DNA of 64,000 nucleotides from Melitaea cinxia (GCF_905220565.1 NC_059402.1:11657501-11721500); one strand, 5' to 3'. Shown: positions 56,301-59,277, counted from the stretch's first letter. Numbers and translations are program-made. Notes: generated by a model not told the origin, from the sequence alone.

Positions 56301-56591
56301 TAAAAGTTTCAGTAACGCAAAAACAAACTACATGATATTTGACGACCGAATTATAATTTTGCTTTTAATTTTTGTAGGTCGGCGGATAATATACCACTTA
56401 CAACAATGAGCGATTCCTCAGAAAGGCTTTGTAAAGCTAAGGCACCTCGAGAGGAAACCATCAATGAAGAGGCCAAATCAGACGACAGTGGAAGCGTGGA
56501 GACGGTTAAGCACTTCGGTCTACCGATTCTTTCCGTATCTGGCCCTTCTCCTCCCGACGAGGACTATGATCAAATAGATGAGTATCTGTAG
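1980..56591 (+). CDS. FN3 single-pass membrane protein, six 3' exons (FNDC4/5-like architecture)
   Basis: Join of 1980-2167, 26396-26487, 27940-28077, 28809-28886, 55580-55767 and 56378-56591. Every boundary has AG/GT and the phases match: 1, 0, 0, 0 and 2 across the five introns. The visible part is 298 residues; numbering starts at the first whole codon (1981). Residues 1-62 are the second half of an FN3 domain, 63-93 a Pro/Ser/Thr-rich stalk, about 99-117 a transmembrane helix, and 118-298 a cytoplasmic tail with an Ala-rich insert and an acidic end. The likely role is a cell-surface or shed FN3 ligand or receptor; the sequence does not give a partner. FNDC4 and FNDC5 have the same FN3, stalk, TM, short-tail order, and the helix (VVLVLIVWIGAIALF) resembles theirs, but the tail does not. 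The N-terminus, signal peptide and first FN3 strands lie upstream of the window. Confidence 0.85.
2261..2690 (+). mobile_element. Dispersed repeat, ACCGACTTC...GCGAGCAAAC family (copy 1)
   Basis: It starts TAACCGACTTCAAAAAGGAG and ends AGTCGGTTTTT...GTTTGCGAGCAAAC. This family recurs at 4145, 8917, 18765, 20003, 49273 and 50050. Its ends form an inverted repeat (ACCGACTTC and GAAGTCGGT) in the better copies, and the GTTTGC/GCAAAC end can form a small hairpin. It is common in Lepidoptera. I do not assign a superfamily: the ends fit a MITE, the terminal hairpin could also fit a Helitron. Confidence 0.6.
2815..3350 (-). mobile_element. RTE-like LINE/SINE tail, interrupted by ~245 bp
   Basis: The - strand reads as the family B tail seen in full at 35738. 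One part (2815-2919) ends at TTTTGCCCATAG and the next (3166-3325) resumes at TCACTACGCTGGGCAGG, which is contiguous in other copies. About 245 bp of unrelated AT-rich sequence with ATAG on both sides separates them. A CA microsatellite follows at 3325-3350. Confidence 0.55.
4145..4290 (+). mobile_element. ACCGACTTC family fragment (copy 2)
   Basis: TTAACCGACTTCAAAAAGG followed by GAGGTTCTCAATTTAACTG is the 5' end of the family described at 2261. The far end is missing or too diverged to recognise. Confidence 0.5.
5222..5370 (-). mobile_element. LINE 3'-end fragment
   Basis: On the - strand it ends TGTGTGCAATAAAGTTATTCAT after CTCCTGTCTGGTGGGGTAG and GAGATCTCTACACTACAC. This fits the 3' UTR of a non-LTR retrotransposon of the kind found across Lepidoptera; no coding part is left. 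Confidence 0.45.
5638..5927 (-). mobile_element. tRNA-derived SINE, family A, with 12-bp target duplication
   Basis: The - strand reads from a B-box-like region through ...GTGCCTCGGAGAGCACGTTAAG... to TTACAGGCTGAAG, the family A consensus seen in seven places. It is flanked by TGTAAGTAACGC at 5626-5637 and 5928-5939, a typical retroposon duplication. The tRNA head is shortened compared with the copy at 48462. Confidence 0.7.
5970..6140 (+). mobile_element. Dispersed repeat, TAGCTGTGCCC...CGACTTCGTCTGCGTGG family (diverged)
   Basis: ACTAGTTGTGCCCCACGGTT and the later GAGATTAGCACGTTTAAACA match the better copies at 38320 and 47650, which read CTAGCTG..., CGACTTCGTCTGCGTGGAA and GAGATTAGC. Superfamily not assigned. 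Confidence 0.4.
6461..7278. mobile_element. hAT-like non-autonomous DNA element (818 bp)
   Basis: The left end is CAGTGGCGTGCATAAAG and the right end is GAATGCACGCTACGG, an inverted repeat with a few mismatches. Both ends carry GGTAGGCAGT near the terminus. AACACATA at 6453-6460 and TACACATA at 7279-7286 form an 8-bp duplication with one mismatch, which is the hAT length. It sits inside the 3' UTR of the old LINE. A 73-codon - strand ORF inside (6923-7144) has no recognisable domain. Confidence 0.6.
7389..7577 (-). pseudogene. LINE ORF2 C-terminal remnant
   Basis: The - strand is open for 62 codons to a TAG at 7389-7391. It contains ANVAVKLWNALPRDIRQAES followed by IDIFKRRVKTTF. The pattern LWNALPxxIRxAxSxxxFKRRVK is the usual C-terminal end of reverse transcriptase polyproteins of CR1/jockey-like LINEs. 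Upstream of 7577 the frame is lost. It is a decayed fragment with no catalytic part. Confidence 0.7.
7881..8197 (-). mobile_element. Dispersed repeat, CCGAAACGGCT...GTCAGCTAGT family (copy 1)
   Basis: The + strand starts ACTAGCTGACTCGACAAACGT and runs to TCAAGCCGTTTCGGAGGAGT and ATGAGAATTTTATATAAT. The reverse matches copies at 19211, 24343 and 24544. The family is frequent in Lepidoptera; no coding sequence is present. Confidence 0.55.
8917..9090 (+). mobile_element. ACCGACTTC family fragment (copy 3)
   Basis: TTACCGACTGCAAAAAAGGAGG then ATGTTCTCAATTCGAGTGT matches the 5' half of the family at 2261; the 3' half is not found. Confidence 0.5.
9105..9240 (-). mobile_element. tRNA-derived SINE, family H
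   Basis: The - strand has GTTGCGGGCTCGATTCCGGC, a B-box-like region, then an AT-rich body ending TATTATTTCTATGTATATTTAT, which is shared with the copy at 34976. Confidence 0.5.
9470..9755 (+). mobile_element. LINE-like 3' UTR, family C (copy 1)
   Basis: GAGCAGCCCGACTAGGGTAG ... CGGCAACGCGCTTGCGATGC ... CAGGTGAGCCGTACGCTTGT ... then an A-rich tail after 9740. Copies follow at 11188 and 12722. The text resembles the widespread lepidopteran 3' UTR of BMC1/jockey-type LINEs; this is recognition, not a search result. Confidence 0.55.
11188..11440 (+). mobile_element. LINE-like 3' UTR, family C (copy 2)
   Basis: Very similar to the copy at 9470 from GAGCAGCCCGACTGGGATAG to GTGAGCCATACGCTTGTTTG, ending in an A-rich tail after 11425. 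Same orientation as copy 1. Confidence 0.55.
11937..12090 (+). mobile_element. Dispersed repeat, TTACGCTTTCACGC family (copy 1)
   Basis: AATATTATAAAATGTGAATG, TGTTACGCTTTCACGCGAAA and ATGAAACTTTGTACACATAT match the second copy at 12305. Both are followed by A-rich sequence and no ORF. Confidence 0.5.
12305..12475 (+). mobile_element. Dispersed repeat, TTACGCTTTCACGC family (copy 2)
   Basis: This copy keeps the end GCGAGCGAAGCCGCGCGTAA AAGCTA, the usual 3' terminus of the family. It lies about 370 bp from copy 1 in the same orientation. A 61-codon ORF inside (12379-12564) is repeat-derived. Confidence 0.5.
12722..12935 (+). mobile_element. LINE-like 3' UTR, family C (copy 3, diverged)
   Basis: CTAGCAGCCCGACTGGGTAA and a later GGTTGGAAACGCG ... 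GTCTACGGAGTACG align loosely with copies 1 and 2; the A-rich tail is not clear. Confidence 0.4.
13645..15950 (-). mobile_element. 5'-truncated non-LTR retrotransposon with intact RT ORF
   Basis: On the - strand it consists of the reverse transcriptase ORF (15930 to 14029), an A-rich 3' UTR of about 350 bp, and an (AAAT)n tail at 13647-13680. The endonuclease domain expected in front of RT is absent, so the 5' end is truncated near 15.95 kb, where a SINE on the other strand begins. I could not find a clear target duplication. It lies antisense to the host gene within intron 1. Confidence 0.75.
14029..15930 (-). CDS. LINE reverse transcriptase (633 residues, 5'-truncated ORF2)
   Basis: This ORF copies LINE RNA into DNA at the target site. 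RT motifs are in order: NYRPISKLCTIAKMFEKII (about 211-229), GFVDRRSVETN (247-257), YTDFSKAFD with the first catalytic Asp at 281, SGVPQGSHLGPLLF (336-349) and LLFADDLKVF with the FADD catalytic pair at 370-371. The C-terminal half follows the usual thumb and tail pattern to a natural stop. Full ORF2 proteins of the CR1/jockey group also have an N-terminal endonuclease of about 250 residues; none is visible, so the first Met is probably not the original start. No frameshift or stop has accumulated, which suggests a young insertion. Clade within CR1/jockey is uncertain. Host transcription reads it antisense. Confidence 0.9.
   Translation of the reverse strand: MTQNLYYMKKKIIAEKLKYHKKWKIYNRISDYHTFVLLRERQKLVQVQCYDDYIHMTEVRIRNNSKLFWSFVKSKRTSSGLPDSLFWLDKTASDDEEVCSLFNDYFKSVYSDGSINVTFKKQIHSCGGLDIGHIELSVSTVKNYLKSLNVNKGYGPDYIPPIFLKNCYNSLAYPIFLLFNKSLRSGSVPIAWKRSFVVPVFKSGDKHNVQNYRPISKLCTIAKMFEKIIYDNIYPFVRGILIDEQHGFVDRRSVETNVCELIHRVLKAMDGGGQVDVVYTDFSKAFDKISHNILLNKLEQVGIHGDLLRWLSSYLRDRSQAVTIRGFCSSFTPVSSGVPQGSHLGPLLFNIFINDVCKVFEHSSILLFADDLKVFRRVSVLPDCLLLQEDLNKLCKYCEDNQLSLNVEKCSVISFTRKKTPISFNYHLNDKIIDRVAGVRDLGIYLDNKLTFGSHIDQIVAKSYRMLGFILRVGKDFKDYYTLIILYNGLVRSLLEFGSTIWNPQYKIYVESVEKIQAKFLKHLNYRFCRSYDLPSFNSLEVRRTLKDQIFLYKLVNNVVDSPYLLSCLNFNLPKFFKRKNDLFYLPNTRTKYAQNDFIRRSCNIYNKKIYSADIFSCSLLSFRRNINQLMNQ
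15960..16285 (+). mobile_element. tRNA-derived SINE, family A (+ strand)
   Basis: The head has CTCTGGTGTAATGTTGCG (A-box-like) and GTGGGTTCGATTCC (B-box). The body continues with GTGCCTCGGAGAGCACGTTA and ends GATATTAGAGGCTGAATCG. It is the only family A copy in the window in the sense orientation of the host gene, and it abuts the truncated LINE. Confidence 0.7.
16449..16466. repeat. Poly(A) run
   Basis: A run of about 18 A residues; no retroposon body was recognised in front of it. Confidence 0.6.
18765..18870 (+). mobile_element. ACCGACTTC family fragment (copy 4)
   Basis: TTAACCAACTTCAAAAATGT followed by CAGGTTCTCAACTAGACTG and a later TGTTACCTCATGAGTTTTTA match the family's 5' part. Confidence 0.45.
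19211..19405 (+). mobile_element. CCGAAACGGCT...GTCAGCTAGT family (copy 2)
   Basis: TTGTCGTGTCACAATGCTAG, CTACGAAACGGCTGGACTG and AAAATAACGTTTGCGGAGTG follow the family order; the last bases are degraded. Confidence 0.5.
19801..19942 (+). mobile_element. RTE-like tail, family B, with (GAT)n end
   Basis: ACGGTCACCAACCCGCCTGC ... CCTATGTCCAGCAGTGACTG ... then (GATGAT)n at 19924-19940. Short tandem repeats in place of poly(A) are typical of RTE-clade LINEs and their SINEs. Confidence 0.6.
20003..20185 (+). mobile_element. ACCGACTTC family, 3' half (copy 5)
   Basis: ATTAATCGAAAGTTGGTGAT, TTGTCATGTGGT, TGTTGTATTACTTGTTAATA and the degraded end TTTTGCGAGTATA match the family's 3' part. Confidence 0.45.
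20788..21003 (-). mobile_element. SINE, family A (diverged, head missing)
   Basis: The + strand reads CGCTTCAGCCTGTTCACTC ... GGGCAACGGCCCCTTTCCCC ... CGTGCTCTCCGAGGCACGG, the reverse of family A, and stops before the tRNA head. TTTGAATA is found on both sides. Confidence 0.6.
22169..22556. mobile_element. MITE-like element with AGGGTTCCGTA ends
   Basis: AGGGTTCCGTA at 22170-22180 and TACGGAACCCT at 22546-22556 are perfect 11-bp inverted ends of a 388-bp element without an ORF. A further direct AAGGGTTCCG lies at 22521. Elements with these ends are common in arthropods. Confidence 0.6.
22662..22919 (-). pseudogene. Tc1/mariner transposase C-terminal remnant
   Basis: Read on the - strand, 86 codons contain WPAISPDLNSNDHTWNELERR, then two in-frame TGA stops, and between and after them PPPITLREMKEALIEE and NIPQHHLKNLVESML. 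The pattern WPAxSPDLNPIEHxWxxL, then PPPxTLxELxxALxEEWxxIPQ, is the end of Tc1-like transposases. The usual catalytic Glu of NPIE is NSND here. The N-terminal part is not found, so this is a dead fragment. Confidence 0.8.
23657..23932 (+). mobile_element. RTE-like LINE/SINE tail, family B
   Basis: It begins ACCACCCCCTCGCATTCCG and passes through GGGATAACCATCCAACTGCTG, ACAGGCTGAAGACGGGCAGC and CCTGCCCAGCGTGGTGACTA to GCATTAGACTGAAGTGATGA. It matches the copies at 35738, 36068 and 60528. Confidence 0.65.
24343..24690 (+). mobile_element. Two head-to-tail copies of the CCGAAACGGCT family
   Basis: Copy one runs from TATATAAAATTTTCGTATCA to GGTCAGCTAGT at about 24543; copy two starts at once with CTTATATATAAAATTCTCGT and breaks off in a G run and a poly(A) run near 24.67-24.73 kb. 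The tandem arrangement indicates insertion at, or duplication of, the element end. Confidence 0.55.
24990..25215. repeat. Dispersed repeat with CA microsatellite
   Basis: CGCACACACTGTCACGAAAA, GAAGTATAACTTCTTACGTG and a (CA)n run at 25136-25155 resemble a repeat seen often in Lepidoptera. Boundaries are uncertain. Confidence 0.35.
26396..26487 (+). CDS. Exon: Pro/Ser/Thr-rich extracellular stalk (92 nt)
   Basis: This short GC-rich exon is found by phase. The FN3 exon leaves in phase 1 while the transmembrane exon starts in phase 0, so a linker of 3n+2 bases is required. The island at 26396-26487 is 92 bases, is preceded by TGTCTGTCCAG, ends in AACG|GTAATG, and is open in the required frame. 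The split codon becomes GAG (Glu), followed by PPRTSPQQDGG and a Pro/Ser/Thr run ending SPTFPT. Such a segment between an FN3 domain and a membrane helix suits an O-glycosylated stalk (inference). An AG two bases downstream would break the frame. It is shorter than usual annotation limits and easily missed. Confidence 0.78.
26488..27939 (+). other. Intron 2 of the FN3 gene (1.45 kb)
   Basis: Bounded by the donor GTAATG and the acceptor AACAG. About three quarters of it is the inverted-repeat element at 26798-27867. (ATT)n lies at 27886-27903 close to the acceptor. Confidence 0.75.
26798..27867. mobile_element. Terminal-inverted-repeat element (1,070 bp) within intron 2
   Basis: CAAAGGAGACTGTCCACTT at 26798-26816 pairs with the reverse of 27849-27867 (CAAAGGGGACTGTCCATTT), 17 of 19 bases. 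The left end also folds on itself: GACTGTCCACT (26805-26815) with AGTGGACAGTC (26838-26848). No transposase ORF is visible, so it would be non-autonomous. I do not recognise the family and see no certain target duplication. Confidence 0.5.
27940..28077 (+). CDS. Exon: transmembrane helix and basic inner flank
   Basis: The acceptor is CATGAACAG before 27940 and the donor AAG|GTAAAT after 28077; 46 codons, phase 0 at both ends. The translation starts IRGVEIG, runs through the helix IVVLVLIVWIGAIALFF, and goes on NRWGKIRMLLPYQPDYKQE. The positive residues right after the helix (R119, K122, R124) put the C-terminal side in the cytoplasm by the positive-inside rule. The helix sequence, with VVLxxxWxGxIALF, resembles that of FNDC4/FNDC5. 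Because the exon is a multiple of three with phase 0 on both sides, skipping it would leave the frame intact and remove the membrane anchor. No direct evidence of such splicing is visible. Confidence 0.88.
28078..28808 (+). other. Intron 3 of the FN3 gene (731 bp)
   Basis: GTAAAT donor to TTTCTCAG acceptor. AT-rich, with a (TGTA)n stretch near 28.72 kb. No repeat or ORF of note; if retained, the frame would run on for 31 codons to a stop at 28168-28170. Confidence 0.7.
28809..28886 (+). CDS. Exon: Ala-rich cytoplasmic segment (78 nt)
   Basis: The acceptor is AAAAATTTCTCAG before 28809 and the donor TTCG|GTAACT after 28886. It has 26 codons, phase 0 on both sides, reading VPGSSALAAATAGGTCG and then a Ser/Ala/Cys-containing end. 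It is in frame with the transmembrane exon and with the exon at 55580. The composition (Ala, Gly, Ser) suggests a flexible, unstructured part of the tail. Its symmetric phase makes it a possible cassette exon. The donor (GTAACT) is weaker than the others in the gene. Confidence 0.78.
29990..30462 (+). mobile_element. Dispersed repeat ending CGAAGCCGGGGCGGGTCGCTAGT
   Basis: It contains a (GTCTGTTT)n stretch at 30112-30148, TTTGGCACAAATATTATTAA, and ends CATGCGAAGCCGGGGCGG GTCGCTAGTA. This end is characteristic of a widespread lepidopteran repeat family. No ORF. Confidence 0.5.
33445..33620 (+). mobile_element. tRNA-derived SINE, family H (diverged)
   Basis: TTTTGGCGCAGTTTACAGTG (A-box region) and TATGGTTTCGATTCCTGTC (B-box region), then an AT-rich body. 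Confidence 0.5.
34976..35215 (+). mobile_element. tRNA-derived SINE, family H (best copy)
   Basis: CCCGTTGGCGCAGTTTGTAG TGACCCTGCTTTCTG is the tRNA-related head. The body has TATTATTTCTATGTATATTT and the later ACCTATAACACAAGCATTAA, a known lepidopteran SINE pattern. Confidence 0.6.
35738..36034 (+). mobile_element. RTE-like LINE/SINE tail, family B (near complete)
   Basis: It runs from GCCACCCCCTCTCTTCCCG through GGCGGGATAACCATCCAACT and CGAAGACGGGCAGCAGCGTC to GTGATAGGCTGTAATGATGA. A second copy follows 34 bp later. TTCTATGTTA-containing text lies on both sides and may be a target duplication. Confidence 0.65.
36068..36312 (+). mobile_element. RTE-like tail, family B (second copy in tandem)
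   Basis: It starts within the family at GGGTGTCGTAAGAGGCGACT and goes to GCAAATTTGTGGAGGCCCAT, lacking both extreme ends. Same orientation as the copy at 35738. Confidence 0.6.
37355..37520 (+). mobile_element. tRNA-derived SINE (head with A and B boxes)
   Basis: GACGAGTTGGCACAACGGTT and GGCGGTCGGAGTTTCGATCTCC resemble tRNA promoter boxes. The body then has CATACAGATATTTGTTTTTT. It is not a functional tRNA: no acceptor stem closes. Confidence 0.5.
37863..37975 (-). mobile_element. SINE, family A (3' fragment)
   Basis: The + strand reads ATTCAGCCTGTAACATCCCA ... GGGCATAGGCCTCTTTCTCC ... GCAGATTGGCGGA; only the 3' third of the family remains. Confidence 0.6.
38320..38600 (+). mobile_element. 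CTAGCTGTGTC...CGACTTCGTCTGCGTGG repeat
   Basis: The head CTAGCTGTGTCGGCGACTTC, then CGGTCGAGCCATTACAAAGA, then a (GACA)n stretch at 38521-38537. Matches 47650 and, weakly, 5970. Confidence 0.55.
39394..39446. repeat. AT-rich hairpin, ~25-bp stem
   Basis: TATTTATTAAGTGTTT on the left and AAACACTTAATAAATA on the right pair perfectly; the stem continues through TTGATATA and TATATCAA with one small bulge. It has no GC-rich part and no sign of a conserved miRNA. Confidence 0.5.
40675..41160 (+). mobile_element. Dispersed repeat with internal tRNA-like stretch
   Basis: It starts near CGAGCTATTATAAATAATTTG and TCGGAAACAGCTTCAACGAT. TAATAGCTCAGCTGAG and CACGGTTCAAATCCCC at 40890-40960 look like A and B boxes. 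It ends near CCGAGCTAAGCTCGGTCACC at 41131-41150, which is also a small hairpin. Confidence 0.45.
42890..43001 (-). mobile_element. RTE-like tail, family B, with 12-bp target duplication
   Basis: (ATC)n at the left is the (GAT)n tail in reverse; then GGCCTCCACAAGTTTACGTC and CCCATAGTCACCACGCTGCC. AAATATCTGTTT occurs at 42878-42889 and 43002-43013, an exact 12-bp duplication. The insertion is only 112 bp, so it is strongly 5'-truncated. Confidence 0.7.
44040..44593. repeat. Near-perfect inverted repeat, 179-bp arms
   Basis: The left arm (44040-44218) and the right arm (44415-44593) are reverse complements with only one clear mismatch that I can see. The 196-bp spacer is AT-rich and unrelated. 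Both arms carry CCCACCAAAAACATTTTCA at the outer end and an imperfect tandem CCCTAACTCTACAAG repeat inside. ORFs of 70 and 88 codons on opposite strands encode the same meaningless peptide, a by-product of the symmetry. Confidence 0.8.
44690..45446. mobile_element. Dispersed repeat with GC hairpin
   Basis: GACCTCTAGCATCAAAATTT, CTACTTTAAGGGGTTGGGGG, a duplicated TTTTTTGGTTCGTCTT unit at 45256-45302 and the hairpin GGGGGCAC/GTGCCCCC (45306-45325). Boundaries are estimated. Confidence 0.4.
46798..47017 (-). mobile_element. SINE, family A (head replaced by a palindrome)
   Basis: The + strand reads CTCCAGCCTGTACTATCCCA ... CGTGCTCTCCGAGGCACAG ... AACACCCAG and then stops at the inverted repeat GATCACGCAT/ATGCGTGATC (47018-47041). 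Confidence 0.6.
47650..47985 (+). mobile_element. CTAGCTGTATTCGCTACTTCGTCTGCGTGG repeat
   Basis: Head as given, then TTTCTGAGATTAGCGTGCAC, ACAGACATACAGACAAAAAT and ACAGACAGCGACCCGTGACA. Same family as 38320. Confidence 0.5.
48389..48883 (-). mobile_element. Full-length SINE (family A) flanked by 73-bp direct repeats
   Basis: The SINE (48462-48810) reads on the - strand from a tRNA-like head (GACGCAACGG ... GCGGGCTCGATCGCC) through CAAACATTTGTATTGGCCAT to TTACAGGCTGAAGCG. On each side lies the same 73-bp unit, 48389-48461 and 48811-48883, starting AAACAAAGAAATATTATTTC and ending AATAACCTTAACTT, with two mismatches. The copies at 5638 and 58988 have 12-bp duplications. Confidence 0.75.
49273..49795 (+). 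mobile_element. ACCGACTTC family, long copy (copy 6)
   Basis: Starts TTAACCGACTTTCAAAAAAG, ends GAAGTCGGTTTTTTTCGTTTGCGAGC. The middle occurs twice (TTTTAATGGGTGTACCGATT and TTTTAACTGGGTTTTCCGAT versions), separated by a LINE-like tail at about 49502-49560 (TACATTTTATTGTACATC, - strand). Confidence 0.65.
50050..50416 (-). mobile_element. ACCGACTTC family, inverted copy (copy 7)
   Basis: The + strand reads AATTGTGTTTGCTCGCAAAC ... GACTTCAATTGCATCGACAA ... ATCATCAGATCCTGGTTTCC and ends near GAGTAACCGACTCC. It faces copy 6 across about 255 bp and contains an (AT)n microsatellite. Confidence 0.6.
50327..50376. repeat. (TA)n microsatellite, about 25 units
   Basis: An uninterrupted alternating A/T run preceded by about 16 A residues. 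Likely length-variable. Confidence 0.9.
52440..52760. promoter_or_regulatory. Isolated CpG-rich stretch (possible promoter or first exon)
   Basis: Within AT-rich intron DNA this stretch has many CG dinucleotides (CGGCGGAGCGCCCGCG and others) and a GCCCGCG/CGCGGGC hairpin around 52597-52620. On the + strand an ATG at 52467 opens 37 codons to 52580, with a basic start (MVRRTY) and a hydrophobic run (AVFWTVAFNILGGAPATVAV). On the - strand a 79-codon frame covers 52666-52427. Neither is recognised, and neither splices in frame by eye to 55580. No repeat family was recognised. Confidence 0.35.
55580..55767 (+). CDS. Exon: basic, Cys-containing cytoplasmic segment
   Basis: The acceptor CGGTTTCAG ends at 55579 and the donor AAG|GTAAGT, close to ideal, follows 55767. 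It enters in phase 0 and leaves in phase 2. The translation has HTHTQ encoded by a short CA repeat, then SLECEERLLARCNRPRVNSA, then IFVSAEPTSFAGFDPGEF and a basic end RRHGSQSKLCRKA. No domain is recognised. It lies after a 26.7-kb intron, so the link to the upstream exons rests on the matching frame and phase and on the lack of a competing start. An alternative is that it opens a separate transcript from a nearby promoter such as the CpG-rich stretch at 52.44-52.76 kb. Confidence 0.82.
55768..56377 (+). other. Intron 5 of the FN3 gene (610 bp)
   Basis: GTAAGT donor to TTTTTGTAG acceptor, AT-rich, without recognised repeats. Confidence 0.75.
56378..56591 (+). CDS. Terminal coding exon: acidic C-terminal tail and stop
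   Basis: The acceptor AATTTTTGTAG ends at 56377. The incoming phase 2 makes a split AGG (Arg) codon, then SADNIPLTTMSDSSERLC. The stop TAG is at 56589-56591. The tail is rich in Glu, Asp and Ser (REETINEEAKSDDSGS) and ends PPDEDYDQIDEYL. YDQI (residues 291-294) fits the YxxPhi endocytic sorting consensus, and the Ser/Asp clusters resemble casein kinase 2 sites; both are pattern matches only. The ATG at 56406 is internal and not the likely start. Confidence 0.87.
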
Positions 56592-58920
56592 CATTTCCAT
56601 ACCAGTTTCCAGCTCAAATATGTGCTGGAAAAGATGAGGCCGCCTTGGCCGAGTCCCGCACAAAGTCCTTGAAAAAAAGGACGGACTTTGATATCATTTT
56701 CGAACTGAACTTTATGAACTATAAAATCGTATCATCTCTTGATTGTGTTTTGCTAATTTGTCTTAATGTGTGCGTTGAAAGTGTTTGTGATGGAATCTTT
56801 GATCTACAACGAATTTTGATGACTCATGGCTATTGCGTGTCACTCTTCAAATAGTGTCTTGAGAAGGGACCATGGGAGATGTGTCAAACATTCAATTAGT
56901 TTTAACATAGTCAATAGCAATCATGTCTCTATTGAGTGTCTAATTACTTGAATTAAGGCGTATCTTTATTATTATTACCACTTTAGCTTATAAGATCAGC
57001 ACAATAAATTTACTATCTATCAACATTTTAACTGTGCCACTTAAAATAATACTATCTTTGACTAAATAATGTCTGTAATAGTATTTTCATAAGCAATTTT
57101 CGTGTAAGTAAATAATTTAAATGTAATTAACTCTATTCAGTGACTTGTGGATTTTATAGTATTTTAGTGCTAGTCATTTTTTATAGAATTTCATAAGTAT
57201 CGTAAAATAGTTTTCAATTATCCGTAGACTTAACTGCATTTGTCTTCAAGACTAAATATATCTATGTAGTAAAAATTAGTGTAGATTCGAAGGTTGAACT
57301 TTGGTCCAATGAATTGTATTTTCTGCACACATGGTGTTTTAGATAGGTAAGCAAGTGATGATTTTTGTAAGGTAACATCAGATTGTAATAGTTTTTTCAG
57401 TAAGCTGATTTACCTAAATATGTCGAGTAAAGTAAATGATAAGAACGATTAATTTACGAATCTACTATCTTATTCATACAATTATAAAATATATCTTAAT
57501 TGTAATTATTCTATTTGTCATAAGTAAATTAATTCTAATATTTTAGATAAAAAGGTTATTCAAGAAATGGCACTAAGTAAGTACTTGAAAAATAAAACAA
57601 TTTATGTATTCTTATACGATTCATAACTGGTGTTATGGGACCAGATGATATGGATAGTGGATTAGTAATCGAGGGTCATTTTGCCCGATACCAGTTTTGA
57701 AACTAAGACTATGTTATTCCCTCCACTATTTATAGTTAAACATTCTCGGATTTAGATACTTATCATTCAAAAAGTCCAAATTATACATTTACAACATTAC
57801 ATTTTTAATATAACCGTATATTATACCAATTCAATAGATCTTTCCATTTTGTAAATTTAATATTTAAACATTTTAATGTATTTGCTCGTGGAATACAATT
57901 TGAATCGACTGTATGTAGTTGGTATTACGATTAAGGTGTATTTTCTTATTATTATTTAATTGTTTTATTAGTTTTTAAACAATGTTTATATTTTAGTCAT
58001 ACAATTTAAAATCCCTGTGTATTTAGTTAGTGTTGTGTAATAAAGTTCTTGTCATTAAAATTATATTCGTAATACACATTGTCGTAATAATGTTACGTTT
58101 GGTTTGTAACACATTTAATGTTAAAATTTACTTATCAGCAAAAAATGTTTTGAAAGAATAATATGTCACAGATAGTAATTAGTGTGAGTAAAACGATTTT
58201 TTCATTTCGTTAGTAAGAGTATTTTTCGCAGAGCGAACATTTTAAACGTGTAAAATTTAGAGTGATGACTTTTGGTTTACTATAATTGTAAGTTAAAAAA
58301 GGATTAATCGTAGATTTAGGTGTCATGTGAAGATTTTATTCGTATTTTAGCGTATAGTAAATTAATTAGATAACCTTATAGCATGAATTTTTAATATCTC
58401 CAACGGTATATCTCTTAGTGAAACATTAAAAACATTATTATGTCGTCTGTAATTAGCCTATCGAGTAACTCATATTCGTCTTGTGCCAATATTAATTGCT
58501 AGTTTCATTTCGCCGTTTCTGTCATAACTGAAATATTTAGAAATTATCAAAAAAATATATTGTTAATTTAAAGCTGTTTTCATTTTATATAATTTGAAAA
58601 TAGTGTTTTATGTTGAAAATATTAAATAATGACTTAAAATTATTAGTTTATGTTTTAGTATTAATGAATGAAAATTTTATTATACAATTGTGTACTTAAA
58701 GTATTAGCGTAGCTTTTACATTATATAAAATGCGTATTTGAAAATGTAGTTTTATCTAAAATATTGTACATATCTACGAATCATTATATTGTAATGCTCA
58801 TTATTCGTTTGTAAATTACATATATTCTAATGTAATTGTAAAATAATTATTTATATCTCTAAAACGTCTATTTACTATCACAATGAAATAAAATCTATGA
58901 AAAATAAAAGGCTTTTACTA
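56592..58920 (+). other. Probable 3' UTR of the FN3 membrane-protein gene
   Basis: About 2.3 kb after the stop contains none of the dispersed repeats that crowd the introns. It is AT-rich, with AATAAA at 57003, 57591, 58039, 58887 and 58903. The next repeat, a SINE, begins at 58988. The lack of insertions and the repeated poly(A) signals suggest a long 3' UTR with alternative ends. A short inverted repeat, CAAAGTCC and GGACTTTG at 56661 and 56683, lies soon after the stop. The exact end cannot be fixed by eye. Confidence 0.6.
58887..58908 (+). terminator. Poly(A) signals at the probable gene end
   Basis: Two AATAAA hexamers, at 58887-58892 and 58903-58908, lie close together and are the last before repeat-rich DNA resumes. 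Cleavage would be expected near 58.92 kb. Upstream hexamers at 57003, 57591 and 58039 are alternatives. Confidence 0.45.
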
Positions 58921-58987
58921 TTATTTATTTTCCTGATCTAAATAACATACATAAAAGTTTTATTTTTCTTACATTAATAATTACTGT

Positions 58988-59265
58988 GCTTCAGCCTGTA
59001 ATATTCCACTACTAGTCATAGGCCTCTTTCCCCGTGTAGGAGAACGACCAGAGCTTAATCTATCTATCACATGTCAACAATCCAATGCGGGTTGGCGGAT
59101 TTATTCCCTACTATGAGTGACGATCGCTATCAGGTGTACATGATAACAACCGGGACCGACGACTTAACGTGATCTCCGAGGCACGGTGAGGAGACCCAGA
59201 AGGACTGCACAAATACCCAGACCACGGCAATCATCTACTAGACCGTTGCGCCATCGCATCGTCTA
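58988..59265 (-). mobile_element. SINE, family A, with 12-bp target duplication
   Basis: The + strand reads GCTTCAGCCTGTAATATTCC ... GATCTCCGAGGCACGGTGAG ... GACCGTTGCGCCATCGCATC. AATAATTACTGT lies at 58976-58987 and 59266-59277. It is the first repeat after the probable gene end. Confidence 0.7.
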
Positions 59266-59277
59266 AATAATTACTGT

